Source: Montifringilla adamsi (taxonomy: Eukaryota; Chordata; Aves; Passeriformes; Passeridae). Taken from it: a stretch of 64,000 bases of DNA. Made by a program: the position numbers and the translations under genes. The stretch spans positions 2,892,815-2,956,814 of the forward strand of contig JAGGNK010007448.1 of assembly GCA_017590115.1 (NCBI GenBank). The letters run 5' to 3'. Below, in pieces: positions 54,762-64,000 of the stretch. The notes under the pieces are model-generated. The model had not been told where the DNA came from. It saw only the letters and a program-made list of their open reading frames with translations, and searched no databases. How positions within the stretch are numbered: the first letter of the stretch is position 1; the number at the start of each line of letters is the position of its first letter.

Positions 54762-57700
54762 AAAAAGGGGTTTTTTTTTAGCTGCAACATGAAAAAGTAT
54801 TTATATATTTAGCCAGAAATTCTTACTAGCTCTCATTTTGAAATGAATACTCCTCAAGAGGAAAGCAGATGAATAGATTTTAAAAATTATCTTATTTCTC
54901 TATGGAAAAATTGAAAACCACCCTGCACAGTGAAATGGAATTTTTTCACTGCAGCAGGAACTAAAACTCATCAAGGAGAAGGTAAAACTTACTGAGTGAT
55001 CAACAGAAGCAGTGAAACATCTAAGTTAACTATTGGCTCCCCTGTGCAGATGTGTGGCCCTATCTAATACCCTAAAGAGCTCTGTAATGCCATGCTGATT
55101 GCCTGAAGGGTGAAGTGGGAAGAATTTTAAAATCCTTCATCACAGGAACAACCAGGACAAATGATAAAAACTTAATAAAAAGGCTTTTCACTCATATGTT
55201 AAGACATGACAATTTAAACTTTCTGAAGGAGATTAAAGTTTCTCTTTAAAGTCTTGCTCCTGCAGAATTCCCTGGTCTCAAGAAAAATGGGGAAAGGATA
55301 TACAGATATGAAGAAAAACATCTCCTCTTTGTTCAGCAGTGGATTATATTACAAGATAAATTTTGGCAGCCAATTCATTTTTCACCTGAATGGCTTCAGC
55401 TTTCACCTCTTATCCCAAAATACGTGTAAAAGGATTTCAGAGCTTCAGTACTTCTATCTGAGCTGTACCTACTCTTCTTTATCATGGACAGAACTACTGA
55501 ATAAGCTTCTGTGTCTCTGCCTTTGGGGTGATGGAGGTCACTGAAATGGTATCAGTGCAGTTTTGTGGTGATCTGGAAATCTGAGCCTGTCGTTTTTCCA
55601 GGTGCTCGTAGCAATTGCAGTAACTGAGCAAACCAAGGGTCTGTTCCCCTCCCTCGGTGTTTCATGGGCACTGCAGATGCCGTGGGACTGGAGGGATTTG
55701 AGGAGCCTTTGTGCTGCTCCCCTTGGCAGGGTGTAGCTCCCACAGGTTGTGTCCTGGAGTCTTTAAGGTTCTTTGTTCTATTTAATGCTTTGGGAGAGCT
55801 GTGATGTCACTGAGCTGTGAACTCAAACTCAACAAGCAGTGAAGAGCTACTACCAAGTGTAGTGGTTTGATGATTTCCTTCAAGAGGACTTGGACAACCT
55901 TGGATTTTGGTGTTTTTGCAGGTTATTTACCTGGTGGCTGATAGGGGGAAGGGCTTTGATTTCATCCTAAGGCCCAGCTGAAGCTGAGTTGTTCATTCCC
56001 AGAGCCTGGGTGCAGGAAGATTCATTACAAATTCACACACACCAGAGGAGAGGCAGACATGGGGAAGAATGCTTTGAAGAACAGCAGAAAACAGGATTAC
56101 AAAGGACACTTTGGAGATATTTCACTGTATTTTGGGTCCTGACCAGTGCAGCTCTTGATTCCAGCCTTGTAAGGATGATGTTTTCCGGTCTGGATAATTG
56201 ACATAAACCAGGGATAGCCCAGCCTGCAGTAAAGGCTGAGGGATTGGTAATTATTATCAGGAGCAAAATACAGATCTCTGTTGGCAGCAGCGATCCCAGT
56301 GACATTAATGGGGATGGAGAGAGTCTCCTTTCTAGAGGAACCTTCAGCTTTGGCCTCTGAACATTTCCTAGCCCTGGAATTTTTCCCAGAACAAGGCAAG
56401 TGGGGCATAGCCTGCTGCACTTTCTTGTTGGACATACTGGTCTCCCTGAGCTGAGACTCAGGATGTGAGGAAAACAAACCCAACATTTCTTTGCCTTACT
56501 GAATCAATAGCATAAAGTCTGGCACAAGTAACAGCTTCCTGTAGGTTATTCTGCCAAGTTTAAAATCCTCTTCCTGGATGCAGCACGTTTCCTTTCAGAG
56601 GGCATTCCTTCCTCCCAACCATTCTAATAATATTTATCCAGAGGAAGCAGTGTGTTTGCCACAGAGTGATCCCAAGTCATGCCTTCATAAATCCATGGAT
56701 TTCAATGAAATTGTGTTGTCAACAAAGAAAATGGTGATCACCATTAGTTAATTACTGAGAGAAAATTGCCTACAAGTATGAGAGAGATCAGGATGTGACC
56801 ACTATGGAGGGAGTCCACTGGGCAAATTTGCCCAATTTTTTACTCCCTCTTTTTTTGTTAGCACTTTCTACCATATTATTAATCTTGTTGTCCTTCTGTA
56901 TTTTCATTGGCTCCTTCTTAGTTAATATTTATGTTGTGCAATATATTTCTCTGAAGGATTGGAACATGGTTTTCTCAGAGATGTGGCAATTCTTCAAAGT
57001 GTTCTATTCAAAGTTCAGGATTTGGGGTAATTTAAGGCATGCACAAGGCCTGCAGGAATTCTGCAAAGATGTGGGAGGGGAGAAATGTGGAGGTCAAGCT
57101 GGACTTTCTTAAGGTGCTTCCAGAGCACTGTTGGCTGTGGCTGAAAGCTTTGTTCTCCACTCTCTCAAGCTAAAAATGGGCAACCTCTGGAAGCAGTGGG
57201 TAGAAGACTGCACTGGCAACCTGTGAAAGTCTGATTCCTGCTGTGGTGAAGCTGCAGCTGTTCTTTACGATGAGGTTTTTCTTAATTAACCATCACAGAC
57301 AATCAAGGAGGATGATCCACACCTGGTCCAAGTGGCAAGTTGCCTTCCCAGATCTGAGCCCAGGCTCTGCACTGTCCCTGTCACTTATCTTGGACTGTTG
57401 GCCTCTAAATCCCAGCTGGGCACAGGTGACCCAGGTTTAGTCACTCAGCCCAACCCTCTCAAGCACTGCTGACGTCCCAGTTGGGCCTCCTACCACAGAG
57501 GCTGCCACACCAGCAAACAAAAGTAGGTCACTCAGCTGTCACAAGCATGAGAAAACAGTTCTGCCAGCACAGACAATGTTTGCACTTGGGGTTTTAAACT
57601 CTGTTAGATTGCTGCACACAAAGCAACAAATTAAAAATAATTGAAAAAAACCAAACAACCTCCCAGCCCCGCCCCCCCAAAAAAAAAAAACAAAACTGGC

Positions 57701-59766
57701 AAGTGATGCAACCAACAGACTTCTTGGGTTTCATTGAATGTTTTAATGAGCTTTCTTAACTCAGAGAGGGAAAGCACAGACGTGTTTCCCCAATATCCTT
57801 AGAGAGAGCCCAGAGCACTTCCAATGGAAAGTACCAATCTAGGAATCACTCCCCAAGGTGCACTTGGAAGGAAGACTTGCTTGGACTGACATCCTGGAAG
57901 CTGTCTGGGGATGCAGAGATCTGAGGTCACAGGGGCTGATTTGGGTAAGGAAGTGTTTTGAAACTCTGCTTTTGGGAAACTAACCACAGCTGGCTAAGTA
58001 TTAACATCTATTTCAAAGGAGGGTGTTATCAGAAATAATTAGGATTAATATCCTTGTCTTCAGGCCATTACCTTATCTCTCTTACTGCTGGTTATTTCAG
58101 ATGCTGGAATTTAAGTCAAGTGATTTGTCAAGCAGAGTTTACTAAACAGAAAATGGTTTATAAATGTGTTATGAAGGCAGGCCAGGAGCACAAGCACTGT
58201 GTGGGAGTGGGGATTGGACTGGTTCTCAGTTTTGCTACAGATTCATATTTTAGACACTGAAAAGCTTTAAAGCTCCTCAAATTTGATTCAGGTCTTTATA
58301 GACTGTCTGGCAAGGTGTTGGTGTTGCTTCCAGAAAGGGAGGAGAGAAAGAAAACTTTTAAAATGGGAATGTTTATTGAGCTGCTCTGTGCCCTGAGGCT
58401 CTGCAGAGCAGGGGAAAGGGGGACTCAACACTCTCCAGGCACAGCACGGAGCTCTTTGACAGCCTGCAGCCCTCTGACCAGAGACTATCCCACACTCTGT
58501 GCTTCAAAACCATCCCTCACAGGGCTCCCTGCCTTGGATTGTCCTGGGAGGGGAGTGGGTGACAGGGCTGGTGCATGGCCTGAGCTGTGCAGAGGGAGAG
58601 GAGGAGGCTGCTGGGGCTACAGAGCTCTGCACCTCGAACTCTGGCCTTTGAACACCCTTCATGCCTTTGGTCCTCTGGCTCTCAGAATGCTGCATGTGAA
58701 ATCTGTGATGGAACAGAGAATCAAACCTCTCTCCTGGCCTAAAATATTTTCAGCTGCCCCCACTCCCCAGTCAGCATCTTCCTCTTCTGTCCATTGTGCC
58801 TGAGAAAAAATTTTTTTAAAGAAAATCTTATTGTAAAACCTACAAAAGAGTTTTGAGATACCTTTCCTTGTTTTCCTAAAGTGTTAATGCCTGAAGATTT
58901 AGGATTTATTTAAGAGATTTAGCTACACTACAGTTACTCTTACCATCAAAGTACTCTGCCAGCACATGTATTTTTTGAGCTATTTTTATGCAAGTGCATT
59001 AAAAGTTGCAAGGTCAAACTTTCAGAAGTTGGCAGAAGTGGGAATTAGTTCCTAAGTAACCTGAATTTCATCTTTTTATCTTTCTTATATTTTATTTTTC
59101 TTTATACCTTAGATAAGTCATGTACTTTATTTATAACAATCAAATCCATTCTGAGTTTTTCTGTTTCTTATTTCCCTACTCTGCCCATCACAACATTTCA
59201 GCAAATACAAACCCCTCTTATATTCCTTTCCCAAGTGTTGGATACCATGGGATGGATGGGGAAACAGGGACACAGGATGGAATAACCTCTAACTTTTGGC
59301 TGCTTATTGAGAGATCCCCAAGGGCTGTTTTTTCCCAGCAGTCTGGAGCATTTATTAAATCCCAGCTCCCACTGAGCTCAGCTGGGACACACCAGGAGCA
59401 CACAAACACAGTGGCCACCTGGCTGAAATAACTGAGCTCAGCCTGGTGGTGACAGAAGCCGATTCCAGCCTAACTCTGCATCCAATTGCCTGAGCCATGA
59501 GCTCATCTCTTCTTTTCCAGGAAATCCTTCCTCCTGCAGCATCTGGGTCTTCCTAGAAATGAAGTAGGAGCCTAAAAGTTTCTATTGTTGTGCGTACTAA
59601 TTCAGTGCAGGGCACGTCTGGGGTGTTTTTTGAAATATTTTTGAGTAGGGAGGGAGGGGGGATGTGGTGATGGCAGAGTGAGAGGGAACTCAGCAACTTT
59701 GAAGAAAGAAACTTGGTTAATGACAGGAACTGGATTGGTGTATCTTTCTGGTAGGGTTTGCTAAGA
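54762..59766. other. Unique noncoding DNA, no gene seen
   Basis: Five kilobases without a recognised repeat family or exon. A C-run followed by 12 A lies near 57671-57691. A hydrophobic 105-codon frame at 56795-57112 is T-rich and has no homologue that I recognise. Frames of 129 and 162 codons at 56097-56486 and 58315-58803 are likewise unsupported. Confidence 0.5.
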
Positions 59767-59802
59767 GGAAGGAAGGAAGGAAGGAAGGAAGGAAGGAAGG
59801 AA
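59767..59802. repeat. (GGAA)9 microsatellite
   Basis: Nine perfect GGAA units on the plus strand. Confidence 0.97.
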
Positions 59803-60808
59803 ATCTTTCACTCATCTCAACTCAGGATATTCTATGATCTCTGCCTTGTTAATATTGGGATTTTTCTACCAAGTCTTGTTAGAAATAGCTTCCTTTTCCT
59901 GATCTATTTTTCTTCCTGAGGGTTTTGTTTTTTGGGTGGTTTTTTTTGGGAGAGGAAGGTTCACCTGTGCTCAGAGATGGAGGGCTCTGGAACACTCCCT
60001 AGAACCATAATCATCTTCCCAGACAGAGAAAAGGCCAGCACACACCAGCTCCAGAAATTCCTTATTTCCTTATTTCCCTGGCTATGCTGTCACCACCACC
60101 AAATGCTGATGTGAAGGACATGGAAATGTTTCACTGAGGACAGTGACACTTCCAGTGACTCTGAGAAAATTCACAGTAACTCCCAGTTGTTTAAGTTCAG
60201 AAAGAAATAGAGGAGCTTTTTTGCTCATTCCCACTGTAGTGATTTTAAAAAGGTTTTTCTCTAAAACGGATGGAGAAATATGTGTACAGAGAGCCTGAAG
60301 GTGACAAGGAAAAGAGGCAACTCCCTTTCTAGGTAAAGGATTGTGGATAAGAAAGGTTCCTATAAAATTTCTCTTTTCTGCCCTCTCTATGTCTGTTTTC
60401 TCACAGTTTAATCCTTTGAATTAAAAGTAGGACATGGCAATGATATGGAGATGAGTTGAGAAGGGTCTTTTTTTTATTTTTAAGATGGTTTTAAAAGACT
60501 CCTCCTAATCACCAGGCTCAGTTAGAGCTGTTGTAAGAAATCAGCTCTGCAGGTTTTCTTCAGGTATTACTGAAGTACCCCAAATATTCCTTCTTCTGTA
60601 AAGATGTCAGCAGAACAAGATGAGTCTGATGCTTCCTGAGGAAGGACTGCAGGTACTGAAGGGGTTGTGTTGGCCACTCACTTCAAGAATACTCTCAGAA
60701 GTTTGAACAAATACTCGTTAAAGTGTCTGCTTTCATGTAGCACATGAATTAGCAGCGTTGAGTTTTCTGTCCTTTTTTTTAACCAGCAAGGGGCACTGTG
60801 AGTCATCC
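59803..60808. other. Unique noncoding DNA, no gene seen
   Basis: No feature recognised. The last four bases (60805-60808, ATCC) repeat just after the next LTR. Confidence 0.5.
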
Positions 60809-60948
60809 TGATGCCTCAGGTTTTAGCATTTCTATTTTTCAGATTCAGTGCTGCTTTAGTGTGTGGGTCATGAGGCCTTTAATAAATCTCTACTTTGTTC
60901 TTTAACTCCATTTAGCCTATGTTCTAGGTCAGCCTTCACAAGGCATCA
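60809..60948 (+). mobile_element. LTR family B, internally deleted
   Basis: A 140-bp remnant that starts TGATGCCTCAGGTTTTAGC and ends GCCTTCACAAGGCATCA, with AATAAA in TTTAATAAATCTC. Relative to 25345-25800, about 310 bp are missing between GTGTGTGGGTC and the ATGAGGCCTTT junction. ATCC flanks both ends (60805-60808, 60949-60952), a 4-bp target duplication. Confidence 0.87.
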
Positions 60949-63900
60949 ATCCCAGTATTCAGTCTGGACATCAAAACAAAACAAATAAGGCAGAAAGGTA
61001 AAAATCCTGCCTGTGGTTCCGTGCCTTGCAATGTCTGGTTCCATATCCCAATGCCAGTCCCATTGTTCCCCTCTGTGATAACACCTTGCTGTCTGCTCTT
61101 TGGGTTTTTAATTCCTATGCCTTTAAATCCACTAAGAGTAACCCACCTCTTTCGTGTTTGTCTCCTGGAGTTTGGACTCCTGTGTGGGGAAGAACTGATG
61201 AGTCAAAGTGATTTTAAGAGATAACGGTGGCCATGGAAACAGAGTGAAATGAAAGTGGAAGGGTGGGAGTGCAGAGCCTGAAGAGCTCTTCAGAGAACCT
61301 CTGTTTTGTTTAGTTTAAAATGACTGGTAGATTGGAGCCACAATGAGGCAGGACTGGTTTGAATATGTTGTGCAGTGCTCTAGCAATGGAGCAATTAATC
61401 TGTTTCATAAATTACCACTGATTGCGGTTGGTTCTTTCCCTGGTAACCTTAAATTAAACTCAATTTTGCTACTAATCTACTTTAACTAAAATAGCAATTA
61501 AATTGTGGGCAGATGAGCTGAGGAGTGCTTTCAGCTGGGGTTCAGTATTTAGTAGCCTCAGACACTCCCTTCTCCAAAGGCAACAACTCCAAACCCAGGA
61601 AAGGTTTTTGTTGGCTTTGCACTCAGGTAAGATCAAAGGTTTTGGGCTAGTCCTGGAGACCCAAAGCTCTGCCTGTTTGCAGAAGGGGTAAATCACTGGG
61701 TATTACTAAAATATTGCTCACCTCAAGAGGCTCATTCCATGCTGGCCTAGAGGTAACCTCTGCATTGATTTACAAAATGTATTCTGGGACTGTGACTGAG
61801 GCCTTTGAGCTGATGTGAGCATTTTTCCCCCAAAACAGCCCAAGGAGACCTTTGGTTCATTGTTCAGCAAATCAATTATTTTCCAATGCACAGTCTATGC
61901 AGTTACTTAGAAGTGTAAGCTTTGTCTTCCTACCTGTCCCTCCTGCAGTCCATTCCTTCCACAAACAGTATGGATTTGCTGGGGACAATCCTGCCATGGA
62001 GATCCTTGTCTCCAGAGAGTGCTTTAACGAGCACCAATTTCCGAATCACAGCCACGGTGTTTGCATAGCTGATTTTCTAACCAGGTATTCCAACCACATT
62101 TGAATGCAAGACCTTCCTAGTTTGCTTATGTTTGTATTTTGATCTTCAAAATATCCATCTTCACAAGTGGTTTGACCTGTGGGGAAGGTTTCACCTTCTA
62201 GATGCTGATTCAGAGTAGGTGGTGGTGTGGTCTGGTAGAATAATTTCTGCTTTCAGCCCAGTGAGGCTGATAATATCCATGACTTAGACAAGGCTTTGTT
62301 TTAGTTTCATTTCCATCTTTTCATGCAAAACTGTACTCCCTGAGAATGGAGACTTAGTGTGAAGACCTGACTAAAGCTCATGCCCATTCACCTGCAGTTT
62401 GCACAGGCTGAGTCCATAAATCCTGAGCAATCTGGGTGGGCAAATGTAGCTGATTCCCCAAGAACCTTGGGACATGCTTGACTATTTGCAAGATTTCCAA
62501 CCTATTCTATCTTCTCCAGCACCCAAGGCTGTGAAGAGCTTGAAAAATCAGGATAAAACTCATTTCTAGTCAGAACCAAGTCACAGGGAGCTCTTACCCA
62601 ACATGTTCCTTTGCGTAGGAGCTTGGATCCGTTCCAGTGTTTTGTCAGCCAATATTTATGGTCTTCCAGCCTCTTCCCCATGGCAGCTGGCTGAAGTTTG
62701 AAAGCAATTACAAGTCTAGGCTGATGTTTGTCAGTTTGTAGATGGGAGTAACTAAGTGCTAACCTTAACAACAATTCCCTTGCTCTGCCTGGAGGGCTCG
62801 GCTGGGAGCAGACCCTTTTCTCTAGGTGAAATTGCTCACTCAGTGTGAGCACCAGAAGGAGTTTGGGTGCAGTTCTGAGGTGGAAAGAAGCTCTTTTGCC
62901 CAACTTCTGCCTCATGTTTTCTTCTCCCAGAGTCTTTCAGAGGATCCAGCTGTTCCCTGAATATTTTTACCAAACCTTAGATACGCCCTTTTCTGAAATA
63001 GCAACCATAATACTGCCTTCTCTGAGAAGTGTCCAAATAAATGTCTTTGCCCAGGATGTTTCACAAATGACCCCCTCACCAGGCACACAGCACCATGTCT
63101 GAATTTAGAACTGGGTTTCAAAAGAGTTTGCTATCACCCCTTCGTTTCAGAAGTCATTTGGGTGATATGTTTGACAGCTATGGCTGGATTTGGATGGTTA
63201 GACAGATTGAGAGTGTGTAGCAAACGACTCTTAACTTTTATTCTATTCACCTTCCCACGCCACTTTCTCAAATCACATTTCTCCTCCATAAGCAGAGCTT
63301 GCTCTGTAAGAGGAAGAAGCTGTTGCTGCTTCACTGTGCAAAGCAACATTGATAAATTCATGCCAGATATGCCTCCTTTCAGCAAGCCTTGAGACTGAAG
63401 CCCTCTCCTTTGCAAAACACAGGTCCAGCTCATGTATGAGCAGCAAAACGTCTTTTGTTTCTCTCTTATGGCTCTTCATTCTTGAAATCAATATCAAATC
63501 AACAACAGAACAATCCTCTCCTGTCCTAATTCCCTATGACACCCCCTGCTCATTTCTCACAAGCTTTGGAGTGACTTCTGGAATGGAAACAGTTCTAAAT
63601 TGAGGATCTGCATTCAGGATTTCATCCTGACTTCATTTTTAGTGGCTCTTTCCTGCAGTCTGGAGTGATGGCAGTGTGAGATCTGGTGGGTACCACTGCC
63701 TGCCCTGGTGAATCAGAAATTGCTCCTTTCTCTGATGTCACTGTGTCATGGTCCTTGGAAAGAAGCTAAGCATGATTGCAGGGTAAGAAAAAGCCCTGAA
63801 AAAAAAAGAAATTACATTGGTTTGAGGTTAAATCCATTTGTAGTCCAAAGATGCCCTGGGACTGACTGTCCCTTGTAGCAAGATGTGGAGGGGAACAGTC

Positions 63901-64000
63901 ACGCACAAATCTGGCAGACAGAGAAACCTTGAGATGGTTTGTGATAACCAGACTGAAAAATAAGGGAGTGGAGCTGATGGAAGCTGGCCTGGAAACATGC
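60949..64000. other. Noncoding DNA with one weak exon candidate
   Basis: No repeat family recognised over 3 kb. It contains the candidate exon at 61949-62084. Frames on both strands around 62500-63600 (up to 137 codons) show no recognisable domain. Confidence 0.45.
61949..62084 (+). other. Candidate 136-bp exon, unidentified
   Basis: A pyrimidine-rich tract (TCTTCCTACCTGTCCCTCCTGCAG) ends at 61948 and looks like a splice acceptor. The donor-like AG|GTATTC is at 62083-62090. One frame is open throughout, with a 44-codon peptide containing DNPAMEILVSRECFNEHQF. It enters in phase 1 and leaves in phase 2. Three CpGs in 50 bp are unusual for this DNA. I recognise no protein, and it may equally be a noncoding-RNA exon, a conserved noncoding piece or chance. 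Confidence 0.18.

Noticed and set aside
56795..57112. Hydrophobic 105-codon frame that could be a membrane protein
   Set aside because: The hydrophobic part comes from a T-rich stretch; no start context, homologue or splice signals recognised.

Overview
The window looks like nuclear DNA from a bird, most likely a passerine. The evidence is many 3'-end fragments of CR1 retrotransposons on both strands, including a CR1-J2-like subfamily. There are also several solo LTRs of endogenous retroviruses resembling families common in songbirds, low CpG density, and vertebrate-type microsatellites. Nothing prokaryotic, organellar or plasmid-like is present. No long open frame resembles a conserved protein. 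I found no tRNA, rRNA, snRNA or CRISPR array, and no new multi-gene system. The window is best read as an intergenic or deep intronic stretch.

Layout. 0-9 kb: AT-balanced unique DNA with CR1 fragments (345-533, 5403-5772, 8163-8334, 8452-8672) and one LTR (3391-3748). 9-16 kb: a minisatellite-like pair near 10.5 kb, an 860-bp minus-strand LTR (12800-13660) with recognisable TATA and polyadenylation signals, a deleted minus-strand LTR (14269-14430), and a CR1 (15126-15395). 16-22 kb: an LTR with 6-bp target duplications (16108-16526), a 20-bp palindrome, a weak candidate coding exon on the minus strand (17923-18206), a T/G-rich repeat block holding an assembly gap (20258-20324), and a complete solo LTR with 5-bp duplications (20625-21279). 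22-32 kb: a hairpin (24123-24156), an LTR (25345-25800), an 88-bp tandem duplication (27153-27328), a CR1 end, an LTR with 6-bp duplications (28232-28665), a pentanucleotide tract and a minus-strand LTR (31930-32206). 32-64 kb: mostly unique DNA with CR1 ends (39127, 43620, 48740, 54313), several microsatellites, two stretches that look like conserved noncoding DNA, a second weak exon candidate (61949-62084) and a deleted LTR (60809-60948).

There are no genes working together here. The history that can be read is one of repeated CR1 and retroviral insertion, with recombination of the proviruses to solo LTRs. The best-supported observations are the LTR boundaries with matching target duplications, an LTR family that appears to end in ATA rather than CA, three CR1-J2-like copies sharing an identical core of about 116 nt, and one LTR family with a different internal deletion in each short copy. 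Family names are from memory of avian repeats, not from a database search.
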